DNA of 64,000 nucleotides from Clostridium facile (GCF_014297275.1 NZ_JACOQK010000001.1:2046001-2110000); one strand, 5' to 3'; positions 35,122-45,647 are shown, numbered from the stretch's first letter. The notes: a model not told the origin generated them from the sequence alone. A program made the numbers and translations.

Positions 35122-38100
35122 ATGTCAAGAAAACTGAAGCACAAAGTGTTGGCATCGATTCTCGCTGTTTGTATGCTGACCTCTGCGATGGCAGTTACCA
35201 CAACCGCGCAAACTGATTCGACATCCAGCACATCCATTGTTGATTTAACAACAGAATACCGTGACCAACCAATTGGGATTGATACTGATGCCCCACGGTT
35301 TAGCTGGAAGATGGATTCTAACTTAATTGGGCAAGAACAAACCGCTTACCAGGTAAACCTGTATCAAGGCGAGGCTTCTGGACAGCCTATTTGGACAACC
35401 GGAAAAGTAAAAGATGATTCTTCAGTTGCAATCCAATATGATGGGGAACCATTGCAACCAAAAACCGTATACTACTGGACGGTTACCATTTGGGACAGAA
35501 ATGGAGAAACAACTACTTCCGAACCAACTAAATTTGAAACTGGTTTAGGGGAAGATGCCAACTGGGAAAAAGCAGCTTTCCTTTGTTTGGAAAAAAGTTC
35601 TTCTGCTCCGATCTTCCGTACAGAACAAACCTTAACCGGTAATAAAATTGCATCCGCACGGCTGTATATTACCTCTTTAGGCGCATATCAGGCATACATC
35701 AACGGAAAACAGGTGGGCAATGTCCAATCCGATGGTTCTATGACCTACAACCATATGAGCCCGGGTTATGGAAACACGGGTGTTTCATTGACCTATCAAA
35801 CCTATGATGTAACGGATTTAATTGACCAATCTAATGTTGCCCTTTCTGTATTAGCTGGTACTGGATGGTATGGCGGAATGGGTTCTACTACAGGAACACC
35901 CGCTGTAAAAGCAATGTTAGAAATTAGTTATCAAGATGGTTCTACTCAGGATATTCTTACTAATACCACTGACTGGAAAGCAACTCTGGATGGTGCGATT
36001 ACTTTCAATAGTATTTGGGATGGAGAAACCTATGATGCCAACAAAGCGGTTGCCTTAGGGGATTATACGCAGGTTGGTTATGATGATTCCAATTGGTCTA
36101 GCTGCAATACCAGTAGTTATGACAAGCCAATTATCGCTTCCACTGGGGAACAGGGTAGTATCCTGGATGAACTAGAACAGCATCCAATTTCTGCTACCGT
36201 TTATACTGGAGCAAAAGAACAATCCTCCTATGAAGGTGGGGAAATCAACGTAAACAACTATTATGCTTATGAAAAATCCGACGATGCCCTCTACAATGAT
36301 GGTGTAGATGTTACCATTGTAGAGAAAGACAAAGAAATCTTTGATGGTGGCATCTCCCTAAAAGCAGGGCAAACCATGGTGATTGACCTGGGCCAGAATA
36401 TGGCAGCAATTCCAAATTTCGTATTCTCTGCTGACCAAGGTACTACCGTTACTATGCGCTTTGCGGAAATGTTAAACGATGGCAGCAAAGTATATAGTGG
36501 TGATTACAATACTGATTTGGAAATCGGTAACACAGATCCTGATGCCCTCTATTCTGGGGATGGTCCAAAAGGTTCTGTTTACCTAAAAAGTTTGCGTACT
36601 GCAAAAGCAGCCGCTACTTATACTTTTGCTGGACAAGGGAACGAAACTTATCAGCCAGCTATGACTTTCTTCGGTTACCGTTACATCTCTTTAACAGCAA
36701 CCGATGATATTACGATTCAATCTGTCCGCAGCCGTGCAATTTCCTCTGTTTCCGACCAGACAGGTTTTATTGAAACCAATAATGCTGATGTAAACCAATT
36801 GATTAGCAACGCCAGATGGGGACAGTTGAGCAACTACTTTACCATCCCAACTGACTGCCCACAGCGTAACGAAAGGGAAGCTTGGACAGGAGATGCTCAA
36901 GTATTTAGCCAAACTGGATTATACAACTACGATTCTGTGGCGTTTTTGGAAACATTCCAAAATATGCTTTCTGATAATACCATGAAATCAGGGTTTCCTG
37001 GCGCAGTAGCTAGCAATAGCTTCTTCTCATATTTATGGGCAACTGGATGGAGCGATATCGAAATTATCCTTCCTTGGACATTATACTTACAAACTGGTGA
37101 TGTTTCTATCCTAGAAGAAAACTGGGACGCTATGATCAAGTATATGGATTATCTTATCTCCCATGAACGGGAACCATACGCTGGCCCAAAAGGCAGCTGG
37201 ATGGCATTCGGAGATTGGTTGGCATTCCAAGGTACTAGTGTAGAACTTATGACAGATGCTTTCTATGGCTACGATACACAAATCATGGTTCAAGTAGCTG
37301 AAATTATGGGCGAAACTGAGCTGGCTGCCAGCTATTCTGACCGTTTTGAAAACATCAAACAAACCTTTATTCAAAACCACGTGACTTTCAATGATGATGG
37401 CAGTATTACTGTAAATTCCGATGTTGGTACTGCTTCTTCTTCTGGTAAAGGTGGTGTGATGGAGCCAAACTCCCAGACTAGCTTGTTGTGGATGTTAAAA
37501 CTTGGTTTCTACAATGATGACAATATGAAACAACAGTTAGAAAACTTGTTAGTGGAAAACATTAAGAATGAAAACCCAGATCCAGACAGCGTTCGTGCTG
37601 GTTATACACAAAACACATTGGCGGTTGGTTTCTTAGGTTCCAATGTCATTACTCCAGTTTTAACTGATACAGGAAACGCAAATGTGGCTTACGACCTGTT
37701 ATTACAAGACGAAATGCCATCCTGGTTGTTCCCAGTCAAACAGGGCGCAACTACCATTTGGGAAAGATGGAACTCCTATTCCAAAGAAGATGGATTTGGT
37801 CATCAGGAAATGAACTCCTTTAACCACTATTCTTATGGTTCCGTATTGGAATGGATGTACAAATACATGGTTGGTATTGCATCTGATACGAGCAATCCAG
37901 GATTCAAAAACGTGATCTTACAACCAACTCTTGACACTGGTGAACAATACAACGACCAATCCCGTATCAGCCAAGTATATGGCAGTTATGATTCTTATTA
38001 TGGATTAATTGAAAGCAACTGGACTTCTGAACAAGGACAGCTGGCATCTTATGAAACCGTAGTACCAGCAAATACAACCGCGACCCTATACTTGCCAGTA

Positions 38101-39063
38101 AGTGAAGAAGCAGTAGCAGACTTTACAGCAATAGATGGTATTACTTATGTGGGCATGGAAGAACACAATGGCCAAATGACAGCAAAATTCAACTTGGAAG
38201 CAGGTGGCTACAACTTTTCACTGCAAGATGGTAAATTGGTAGCAAGCATTGCGGACGGTTATGTAATCCAAACCAATAAATCCATCTTAACTTCTGTTAT
38301 CGAATACGCAGATTCAGCAAAAGCAAGCGGTGAATATGATAATGCCATCGAAAGTGTACAAAAATCCTTTGATGAAGCATTGACAAATGCAAAATCAGTA
38401 GCAGAAAATGGTGCGGCAACTCAAGAAGAAGTGGATGCAGCATGGAAAACCTTGCTAAACGAAATTCATAAATTAGGATTTGTAGCAGGCGATAAAACAG
38501 AGTTAGCAAGCTTGATCGCAGCAGCAGAAGGAATCGACCTGAGTAAGTATGTAGAAGCAGGTCAAGCGGAATTTACCACAGCATTGGAAGCAGCTCAGAG
38601 CGTATACAAAGACGGAGACGCAATGCAAGCGGAAATCAATGAAGTAGCAGATAACCTGTTGAACGCAATGCTGAACCTGAGATACAAAGCAGATAAATCT
38701 ATTCTGGAAGAAGTAGTAGCAAAAGCAAATCAGATAGATGCGAATGTATACACAGCGGAAAGCTATGCAGTACTGGAAGCGGCATTAAAAGATGCGAATG
38801 CAGTATTAGCAAATGAAAATGCAACTCAGGAAGAAGTAGATGCAGCAGTAGAAAATGTACAGAGTGCAATGGACGGTTTAGTAGCAGCAGAAGGAACAGA
38901 AACTGAAACACCAACTACCGACAACAATGCTACCCAAACAGGACAGGAAAGCACAACAACAAAAGCAAATGCAGCGAAAACAGGGGATATTGCTCCAATT
39001 GCAGGCATCGCAGTATTAGCAGTAGCAGGTGCAGCAATCCTGATTACTCGCAAGAAAAAATAA
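35122..39063 (+). CDS. Secreted GH78 alpha-L-rhamnosidase with three FIVAR repeats and a KTGD wall-sorting tail
   Basis: 1313 residues from the ATG at 35122, chosen because AAAGGAG lies before it; the longer frame from 35077 lacks a ribosome site. A signal peptide (about 1-29) is followed by an immunoglobulin-like and galactose-binding-like N-terminal region (about 35-420) and the six-hairpin GH78 core with the hallmark DCPQRNEREAWTGDAQ (from Asp578) and WERWNSYSKEDGFG. FIVAR repeats run from about 1051 to 1256. The tail is AAKTGDIAPIAG, a hydrophobic helix and RKKK. It should remove terminal alpha-L-rhamnose from plant or microbial glycans at the cell surface. It is divergent from an AraC gene and lies behind a probable AraC operator. 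Confidence 0.92.
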   Translation: MSRKLKHKVLASILAVCMLTSAMAVTTTAQTDSTSSTSIVDLTTEYRDQPIGIDTDAPRFSWKMDSNLIGQEQTAYQVNLYQGEASGQPIWTTGKVKDDSSVAIQYDGEPLQPKTVYYWTVTIWDRNGETTTSEPTKFETGLGEDANWEKAAFLCLEKSSSAPIFRTEQTLTGNKIASARLYITSLGAYQAYINGKQVGNVQSDGSMTYNHMSPGYGNTGVSLTYQTYDVTDLIDQSNVALSVLAGTGWYGGMGSTTGTPAVKAMLEISYQDGSTQDILTNTTDWKATLDGAITFNSIWDGETYDANKAVALGDYTQVGYDDSNWSSCNTSSYDKPIIASTGEQGSILDELEQHPISATVYTGAKEQSSYEGGEINVNNYYAYEKSDDALYNDGVDVTIVEKDKEIFDGGISLKAGQTMVIDLGQNMAAIPNFVFSADQGTTVTMRFAEMLNDGSKVYSGDYNTDLEIGNTDPDALYSGDGPKGSVYLKSLRTAKAAATYTFAGQGNETYQPAMTFFGYRYISLTATDDITIQSVRSRAISSVSDQTGFIETNNADVNQLISNARWGQLSNYFTIPTDCPQRNEREAWTGDAQVFSQTGLYNYDSVAFLETFQNMLSDNTMKSGFPGAVASNSFFSYLWATGWSDIEIILPWTLYLQTGDVSILEENWDAMIKYMDYLISHEREPYAGPKGSWMAFGDWLAFQGTSVELMTDAFYGYDTQIMVQVAEIMGETELAASYSDRFENIKQTFIQNHVTFNDDGSITVNSDVGTASSSGKGGVMEPNSQTSLLWMLKLGFYNDDNMKQQLENLLVENIKNENPDPDSVRAGYTQNTLAVGFLGSNVITPVLTDTGNANVAYDLLLQDEMPSWLFPVKQGATTIWERWNSYSKEDGFGHQEMNSFNHYSYGSVLEWMYKYMVGIASDTSNPGFKNVILQPTLDTGEQYNDQSRISQVYGSYDSYYGLIESNWTSEQGQLASYETVVPANTTATLYLPVSEEAVADFTAIDGITYVGMEEHNGQMTAKFNLEAGGYNFSLQDGKLVASIADGYVIQTNKSILTSVIEYADSAKASGEYDNAIESVQKSFDEALTNAKSVAENGAATQEEVDAAWKTLLNEIHKLGFVAGDKTELASLIAAAEGIDLSKYVEAGQAEFTTALEAAQSVYKDGDAMQAEINEVADNLLNAMLNLRYKADKSILEEVVAKANQIDANVYTAESYAVLEAALKDANAVLANENATQEEVDAAVENVQSAMDGLVAAEGTETETPTTDNNATQTGQESTTTKANAAKTGDIAPIAGIAVLAVAGAAILITRKKK
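38275..38890 (+). repeat. FIVAR cassette, copy B
   Basis: The near-identical partner of copy A (25045-25665): three FIVAR repeats beginning NKSILTSVIEYADSAKASGE. The identity at DNA level, including 41 consecutive bases, shows recent duplication or gene conversion. Confidence 0.85.
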
Positions 39064-39090
39064 CCTCTTCTCTTTCTCTATTATAATACA

Positions 39091-39123
39091 ATAGGCGGAA
39101 CCAAATGGTTCCGCCTTATTTTA
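39091..39123. terminator. Terminator between GH78 and the YbjQ-like gene
   Basis: ATAGGCGGAACC (39091-39102) pairs with GGTTCCGCCTTAT; four-base loop, then ATTTTA on the plus strand. It probably serves both convergent genes. Confidence 0.8.
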
Positions 39124-39132
39124 TTCCATTTT

Positions 39133-40266
39133 CTAATGAGGTAGCTGTTGTTCTAAATACTGGATACAATCCCGCTTCATATTCCCAAACATCGCTTCGT
39201 TTGTAGCCATTTTTTCAATTTTCTCAATAATTTCGTCTGGAATTTCACCTTGATGACGTTTCAGTCCTTCCAAAATTTCTTTTGCACTTCCTAATGGTTG
39301 CACCTCATCTAAAATAGTATGGTAAAGGGAATATTTTTCGATTGTCTCTTGTGGGTCACCACAAATTGTTTCTCCTTTTTGGCGATGGCATAAACTACAA
39401 TGATCCAATACCAGTGAATTTTGGTATCCACAAGCACAGGTCCATGTATCGTCTGTTTCAAATATCTCACTTACTGCGTCATCCCCGTATCTTTTCTTTA
39501 ACTGGATCAAAGCTGTTACTGGGAATGATACTACTGTATTGGCATAAGCCGGTTTTCCAATTTCTTGTCCTTGCTTATATTTTTTTACATTGATATTTAC
39601 TGATTCAATTGCTCTAAAATTGGAGATTGGAAGCTCAATGGGCATTCTTTCACTTTGATAAACCCCGATTGTTTTAGTAGATTGTTCTTGATCTATTTTA
39701 AAATCCGCTAAAATCATATCTGTCACTTTGTATTGGTCCCCTAATAAGGTATTAACCGATAGATCAAACTGCATGGCGGAAAGAAATTTAGGCGAATAGC
39801 TATATACCTGTAACTGCATGAGAGTGGGTTTCGAATCACTAATATAAAATCTTGCCTTACAAGGACGTATATCAATCGAAAAATTATAGTCCATTACCGG
39901 GCAATCCAATATTTTGGAGTATTCCTCTTTTATTTTGTCCTTTTCAATTTTTACCGCTGTACCATTTACAATAACGCTTATCAAATTATTCGCAAACATA
40001 TTAAAGTCAATATCTACCCCAATAATTGCGTTAGCATGAGTATGTCTAGATACATTTTCCTTTAACGCTACAATTGCATCTCCTTCTACAATATCTAATT
40101 TATCACAAAACGCTTTATTATTAATACCAAGCACATCTGACCAATTCGCTTTTAATTCGCTAATAGGTCCTGTCCCTATTACAGCTTCCCCAGTAAATAC
40201 ACCATAATATTTTGTTATGTGATATCCTTCAAAATTAAATCCTGAAGTAAACATAATATCTTCCAC
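39133..40266 (-). CDS. YbjQ-like protein with a C-terminal zinc ribbon
   Basis: 377 residues. The N-terminal third matches the YbjQ (UPF0145, putative heavy-metal-binding) family: FEGYHITKYYGVFTGEAVIG and HANAIIGVDIDF. A middle domain of unknown type follows, then a zinc ribbon with two Cys pairs (TCACGYQN and CSLCHRQK, near residues 280-300) and a helical tail. The GTG start at 40266 is supported by AAAGGAGG eight bases upstream. No membrane segment. Metal binding is plausible; the biological role is unknown. It is a single-gene unit. Confidence 0.72.
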   Translation of the reverse strand: MEDIMFTSGFNFEGYHITKYYGVFTGEAVIGTGPISELKANWSDVLGINNKAFCDKLDIVEGDAIVALKENVSRHTHANAIIGVDIDFNMFANNLISVIVNGTAVKIEKDKIKEEYSKILDCPVMDYNFSIDIRPCKARFYISDSKPTLMQLQVYSYSPKFLSAMQFDLSVNTLLGDQYKVTDMILADFKIDQEQSTKTIGVYQSERMPIELPISNFRAIESVNINVKKYKQGQEIGKPAYANTVVSFPVTALIQLKKRYGDDAVSEIFETDDTWTCACGYQNSLVLDHCSLCHRQKGETICGDPQETIEKYSLYHTILDEVQPLGSAKEILEGLKRHQGEIPDEIIEKIEKMATNEAMFGNMKRDCIQYLEQQLPH

Positions 40267-40615
40267 AAGAAAATCCTCCTTTTATATTGATTCTTATAAA
40301 TTATTATACCAATATTTTTGGTCATAAGATAGAATTGAATCCAACAAAACAATTTGTTGTTTTTTGTCGAGATTTAACAATTAACATAAATTCATTTTTA
40401 TATCAAAAAAATTGTAAAAACAATTCTTGTATATAATATAGTTCAACTATCTGTGATAAAAATTTTCTCAGCTTTATACCACACTAAATATTATTTTTTC
40501 TCAATTTAAAAGCATGTTGACAAATTATTGAATGAAATATATAATAATTTTAGGCATTATTTAGAAAATGAGTTTTATGTTATGGGAAGTATTTTGGTGG
40601 AAAGGAGAAAACTAA
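40267..40615. other. Divergent promoter region of the YbjQ-like and third AraC genes
   Basis: Very AT-rich. It contains the AraC promoter at 40517-40545 and a small AATTGT/ACAATT dyad near 40409. No gene was seen. Confidence 0.45.
40517..40545 (+). promoter_or_regulatory. Promoter of the third AraC gene
   Basis: Consensus TTGACA (40517-40522), 17 bases, TATAAT (40540-40545). Strong and apparently constitutive. Confidence 0.8.
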
Positions 40616-41605
40616 ATGGAAGATTTAAAGCAAAAAGTACAAACTTTTCAACAGACACGTCCTCCTGTTTGCACCTTAAAAAACACTCCTACTAGAATTA
40701 AGTCTCAACTAGAATCCAACGGATACATCACTATTTTACCAATGAAAAACCGTCCATTAGTGGATGTCTGCCTCCATTGGCCTCCTATCTTTGACCCAGA
40801 TGGCTACTATTACCATCGCCATGATTTTTTTGAACTTGCGTATGTTTATCGGGGTTCCTGTATCAATTTAATGCCAGAATCAAGGCTTCATATGAAGCAG
40901 GGAGATCTAATATTATTTAATCCAAATATTACCCATGCGATAGGCACTTTATCCGAAAACGATTGTGTTATTAACATTATCATTCAAAAAGATATTTTTA
41001 AACAAACCATTTTATCTATGCAAAAAAGCAATGATATGATGTCTGGTTTTCTCATCAACTATATTTGCGATAGCCAAAAAATGATGGACTATATCTATTT
41101 TCCCTGCTCTCCAGCTTACTCTGTTGACCCTTACATCAATAACCTTCTGGACGAATTAACCATACAAAGGCCTTATTATGAATCCATGGTACAGTCTTCA
41201 TTAATCGCCTTAATCACAGTTTTAATGTGTATTTACGATACTACTCATCAACAAAAAGGACAACAGTTGATGAGCAATCTTATTACTTATATCAACAGTA
41301 ATCTCACCACTGTTTCATTAGGAGAACTGTCGGAAAAATTCCATTATTCAGAAAGTTATATTTCCAGAAAAATTCATGAATATACTGGAAAAAGCTTTTC
41401 CAAAATCCTGCAAGAATCAAAACTTGAACTGGTGAAACGATATCTGGAAACAAGTTCTACCTCAATGGAAAACATCGCCCATTTAATTGGCTATACCGAT
41501 GCGAGTTATTTGCACCATGTCTTTAAAAAACAATACGGCGTTTCTCCATCCGAATACCGAAAAATTGTTCAAGCAAACCATTCATTTCAAAATTTATCAG
41601 TATAA
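40616..41605 (+). CDS. AraC-family regulator, convergent with rhamnosidase 3
   Basis: 329 residues. The cupin sensor has HRHDFFELAYVYRGSCINL and KQGDLILFNPNITHAIG; the HTH pair has FHYSESYISRKIHEYTGKSF and IAHLIGYTDASYLHHVFKKQ, ending VSPSEYRKIV. It is the shortest of the three paralogues, lacking part of the N-terminal extension. Unlike the other two it points toward its glycosidase and shares a bidirectional terminator with it. AAGGAGAAAACTAA precedes the ATG. Confidence 0.88.
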   Translation: MEDLKQKVQTFQQTRPPVCTLKNTPTRIKSQLESNGYITILPMKNRPLVDVCLHWPPIFDPDGYYYHRHDFFELAYVYRGSCINLMPESRLHMKQGDLILFNPNITHAIGTLSENDCVINIIIQKDIFKQTILSMQKSNDMMSGFLINYICDSQKMMDYIYFPCSPAYSVDPYINNLLDELTIQRPYYESMVQSSLIALITVLMCIYDTTHQQKGQQLMSNLITYINSNLTTVSLGELSEKFHYSESYISRKIHEYTGKSFSKILQESKLELVKRYLETSSTSMENIAHLIGYTDASYLHHVFKKQYGVSPSEYRKIVQANHSFQNLSV

Positions 41606-41885
41606 TTTTTAACTGTCCTATTAGATCTATAATAACAATGATAAGCCAGTAAAACTGGTATGTATCAGACCTTTTCTCAAGAAATATAGAATTGAAACAT
41701 AGCATTTACTAAAACTTGCTGTAAAATTGAACCATACTAATGGATTATCCATTTACTTATCCAGTCTGGTATTCCTTTAAGGATGGTTTTTACTCTATTT
41801 TGTTTAATGGAGAATTTTCTTACTCAAATATGAGTGTATAGTACAGTTTTCGTTAATCACCTGAATTACCGTTTTAAATAGCAAC
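41606..41885. other. AT-rich spacer between convergent genes
   Basis: Nothing recognised apart from the terminator that follows. Confidence 0.4.
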
Positions 41886-41923
41886 AAAAAATACCAACCT
41901 TTTAAAAAGGCTGGTATTTTTTT
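41886..41923. terminator. Bidirectional terminator (AraC 3 and rhamnosidase 3)
   Basis: AAAAAATACCA (41886-41896) and CCTTTT pair with AAAAGG and TGGTATTTTTT (41912-41922), with one mismatch pair. T tracts on both strands. Confidence 0.85.
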
Positions 41924-41969
41924 GTTTAATCAATGAAAAAGGAAAAATAAATACTATATCAATTTTATA

Positions 41970-44900
41970 TTATTTATGGTTTTTGCGTTTTGCCAAGGCA
42001 ATTCCTGCACCTGCAAGCAGTGCTAGGGCAGCTGCTGCAACGATTGGCATGCTTTCCCCTGTGCTAGGGAGATTCTCATCAGAGCTTCCTGAACCAGAAG
42101 AACTTTCTGAGCCAGTAGAAGAGGAACCTTCTGCTATAATATCCATAGTAAAGGTCACACCGGAATTGATGAAATACCCAACTTTTCCTTTTGCGGCAAT
42201 GCTAAAAGTACGGTCGTTTCCGACAGTATCAACTGCCATGGTAATTGTCCAGGTTTTGGTTTCATCCTCATTTACAACCGATTTTATTGTATTAAGAGGC
42301 ATCTCTTTGTTTGCTTCATCATAAATCTTAATGTCATCAACCGTTGCAGGTGTTACAACAGTAACATCGAAGTTTTCGTTTACAATAGCGGATTCCGGCG
42401 CAGATGCTGACATCACCAAATTTTCTTCTGGCAAAGCAATTTTTTCTTCCGCATATGGGATTAATGTGACAGATGATAAGCCGTTGGATTGGTAAGTACA
42501 TCTGTAGCCATTAAATCCTACCAGCTTATCTACTCCATCATAGGTATTGCTTCCTTCAGAAACTTTACCCATAGCAAGCATACGGTTTTCCAATGTAGTG
42601 GTTACTGTAATTTTCAAACTATTCTCGCCATCTTTGAGCAGGTCAGCTATATCAATTACAGAGTCAACCACATCCACTGTTTCTGCACGTTGGCCGTTTA
42701 CTTCCACAACTGCGTTCTGGAGGAATGTTCCAAGGTCAAGGTATGCGCCATCCGCAGAATCAGCATCCCAATTAAAAGTGGTGGTGTAATAGCCAATACC
42801 GGAAACCTCTTTTCCGATTTCTGGAATGTTATCCCAGGTGGTAAGGGTATCCAAATGAGTCGAAATAATATCTTTGTTGGTTTGGTAACGTACTTCTTCG
42901 GTTGTCAGATCGACTTCCTGGAAAGAATCGGTGTCTTTATCATATACGGTAGTTTTCCGAGTTTCGGAACGTTTATCTGTTACATCACTTGCTGTCCAGT
43001 TCTCAACAGACAAATCCCAGTTGGTCAGTTCGGTTTTTTCTGGAACAGTCAACGTGGTCATATAGGTATTGCCATTGCTCAAGGTCGTATTGTAAGTACC
43101 ACTTTTTACTGCACGCACCGTAAAATCGCCATTGTGGTTACTTACATCAGCATCTGTATTGACAACATGTAATTCTTCTTCAGATACAGGTTCAAACGCA
43201 AATAAAGCAACATCATTATATTCCAGTGTTAAATTGAAAATCGTTCTGCCATCTTCATATCGATAGTTAGCGATTTTCTCCACTTCCCCAGTCCAATGGT
43301 CAATGCAATATGGAACATACATTCCGTCTATAGACATATCAGTATTGGCAACTGTCCCATGGGATTGTGGGTTAGTAGTTTTATACTGCAAGAATTTGTG
43401 TTGGTCATCACAGTAGTTATAAGCGTAGAGATACCGATTATTGTCTTTATCTTCCCTCATCTGTGTGAGAATCTGCTCATTGGAGCCAACCAATTCCGCA
43501 CGTGGTCTTACATCCATGTTCAACAATGCTGGATAAGCTTCTGCTTCAGAAGCAACAGTTACAACATTTTTCTGTTGTTTGATTTCATCGATAACCGTTT
43601 TCAAATCTTCATTAGATTCGCTGTAATATGGGGTTATTGTAGCAGCGTCATCTACAAAGATTACTTTTAAACCTTGTTTTGCTAATTCCAACAGCCGTTC
43701 TGCTGCATCCACTGGCATCCTCTGCTGTTGTACCAAAATTGCTTGATATCCAACTGTATCGCCTAAGGTTCCTGTCGTTGCATTGTATTCCATCTTATTG
43801 AGATAATCCGGTGAGAAATAGTCATAGGTATAACCGGCATTTTGTAAGGACATATCTGTCCAGTAAATTCCCTGATGGTTACCAATCCAGTCTGCATATT
43901 GGGTTGGCCATTCTGTGTTTTCACCATAGTTTAAGTGGAGGATACCAAGGTCGGTACGGGATACACCTTCACGAAGCAATTTCTGTACACGCCCATAGTA
44001 ATCATTCATTTCAGAGTAATCTTTTGCATCAGGGTTACGGGAATCCAAACGGGTGGATAGACCTGCGCCCATTCCTTCATATCCTGGCCAGCTAGTATTA
44101 CTTTCTGGGCCCCAAGAAGAGGCGTGTCCATGCCAGATAACACGGTTTACACCCGCTGCATATTCCAAATTGGCGATTTTAATGTAATCTTGTTCGGTCA
44201 GGCCATAGTTTAAGCCGGTTACACAAGCGGTTTCAGAGGAATATAACATATCCATAATGTGGGCTGCGCCACTCCACAAGCGGTAGGTATCTGTCTGATC
44301 CTTCATATTTAAGGTTTCCGTTTCCACATAGTCCATTGCCATACCCATTTCGGAGGTTTCCATGTAAGTACCATATGGCATTTGGGAACGAAGAGTAATA
44401 TTATAATTTTCTTTCAACCATTTTCTCAATGGTTCCATCATTTTTTCTTGAATCAGCTGGGTTTGCACATCGTATACGTCGTTTGTAATTCTCCACGTTG
44501 TCATCTCATCGATTGTAGCGCCATCCGAACCACTGAGTGCCACATTCCCAATACGCACGCCGTCTACACCATCAGGTTTACCCGCACCAGTAAAGTTTGC
44601 ACCAGTACTGATACCGTAAAGCAGCGGCAGATAAGGAACAACATCATAGCCTTTTTTATTGATAAATTCCTGCCGCATCTCATTGCTCCAGTATAAGCTT
44701 CGCTGCCCCTGGCTTGTGGAAATTTCCAGAGAATCCATAAAGAATTGGATATCTGCATTTTTAATTGCCTCTACCAATTCTGAGTCGGAGAAATAATAGT
44801 TTTTTAAAAATTCCTTTAATGCTTCTACACCGGCACTGCCGTAATAGTTAATTGCATAGGAATCTTCTTGTGCTGGTTCTTGAGACTGCCATGTACCCTG

Positions 44901-45647
44901 TTGCCACATGGAATAAATCACATAGTCTCCATCGTTTGGCGCTGTCCAATCCAGTGTCCATGTTTGATCATCTACCTGTTTTACTTGATCAGTCAGGTTA
45001 ATAGCACCCACTTTGGTATCTAAAATTGTCTGTTGCCCATTTCCATTAGAACCAACACGATAAGCATAAGTTCCTACAAAAGTTTTTTTCACATCCTCTG
45101 TAGCAATCCCTCTTTTTACTGGAGGAAGTATAAGGGTTCCCTGATTTTTTTGTCCTGCTTTTACGTTTTCAACCGAAATACCAATTTCCTGCCCAGCTGC
45201 TTCTGAGTTTGGATCTAACCCAGGAATGTTGGCATGTGTCCAATGTGTACCGCTGGTAATGCCAACCCGCATGCCCAATTTAGCCGCTTCTGTAATGGCC
45301 ACTTTCGCATCGTGTTGCCAGGATTCGGAACCATAACCATAAACATCAGCGCTAACGCCCGCTTCGTCTAACATACAAAGTTCAAATCCTGTAAATCCCT
45401 GTTCGTGCATGGTATTAATTTCTTCTATAATGGTCTTGTCAGTATGCCCACCTTCTGGAAGCCACCATCTTACCTCTGTAGCGTTGCTTTGTGCGGGTTT
45501 ATTATAGTTTGCGTTTAACTGGTCAAGAAAACTGGTTCCCTGATTGGTAGCGGATACCGCTACACTGCCAGCTACTGTAGAAGAAACCAGTAAAGCCGCC
45601 AGTAAACCCGAAACCACCTTTTTCTTCCACGTTTTTTGTTTTTTCAT
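41970..45647 (-). CDS. Secreted GH106-like alpha-L-rhamnosidase with an LPSTG anchor
   Basis: 1225 residues. The signal peptide ends near residue 33 (AGSVAVSA). The catalytic region starts at Arg60-WWLPEGGHTD, the same place as in rhamnosidase 1 (Arg60-WWMAEGSHTD), with FTGFELCMLDE and TSGTHWTHAN; the two are clear paralogues of low overall identity. A galactose-binding-like domain lies near 940-1030 and an Ig-like segment near 1080-1165. A Ser-rich linker is followed by LPSTGE (from about residue 1192), a hydrophobic helix and AKRKNHK. No FIVAR repeats. It should act on rhamnosides at the cell wall, anchored by sortase A. GGAGG lies about eleven bases before the ATG. Confidence 0.8.
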   Translation of the reverse strand: MKKQKTWKKKVVSGLLAALLVSSTVAGSVAVSATNQGTSFLDQLNANYNKPAQSNATEVRWWLPEGGHTDKTIIEEINTMHEQGFTGFELCMLDEAGVSADVYGYGSESWQHDAKVAITEAAKLGMRVGITSGTHWTHANIPGLDPNSEAAGQEIGISVENVKAGQKNQGTLILPPVKRGIATEDVKKTFVGTYAYRVGSNGNGQQTILDTKVGAINLTDQVKQVDDQTWTLDWTAPNDGDYVIYSMWQQGTWQSQEPAQEDSYAINYYGSAGVEALKEFLKNYYFSDSELVEAIKNADIQFFMDSLEISTSQGQRSLYWSNEMRQEFINKKGYDVVPYLPLLYGISTGANFTGAGKPDGVDGVRIGNVALSGSDGATIDEMTTWRITNDVYDVQTQLIQEKMMEPLRKWLKENYNITLRSQMPYGTYMETSEMGMAMDYVETETLNMKDQTDTYRLWSGAAHIMDMLYSSETACVTGLNYGLTEQDYIKIANLEYAAGVNRVIWHGHASSWGPESNTSWPGYEGMGAGLSTRLDSRNPDAKDYSEMNDYYGRVQKLLREGVSRTDLGILHLNYGENTEWPTQYADWIGNHQGIYWTDMSLQNAGYTYDYFSPDYLNKMEYNATTGTLGDTVGYQAILVQQQRMPVDAAERLLELAKQGLKVIFVDDAATITPYYSESNEDLKTVIDEIKQQKNVVTVASEAEAYPALLNMDVRPRAELVGSNEQILTQMREDKDNNRYLYAYNYCDDQHKFLQYKTTNPQSHGTVANTDMSIDGMYVPYCIDHWTGEVEKIANYRYEDGRTIFNLTLEYNDVALFAFEPVSEEELHVVNTDADVSNHNGDFTVRAVKSGTYNTTLSNGNTYMTTLTVPEKTELTNWDLSVENWTASDVTDKRSETRKTTVYDKDTDSFQEVDLTTEEVRYQTNKDIISTHLDTLTTWDNIPEIGKEVSGIGYYTTTFNWDADSADGAYLDLGTFLQNAVVEVNGQRAETVDVVDSVIDIADLLKDGENSLKITVTTTLENRMLAMGKVSEGSNTYDGVDKLVGFNGYRCTYQSNGLSSVTLIPYAEEKIALPEENLVMSASAPESAIVNENFDVTVVTPATVDDIKIYDEANKEMPLNTIKSVVNEDETKTWTITMAVDTVGNDRTFSIAAKGKVGYFINSGVTFTMDIIAEGSSSTGSESSSGSGSSDENLPSTGESMPIVAAAALALLAGAGIALAKRKNHK

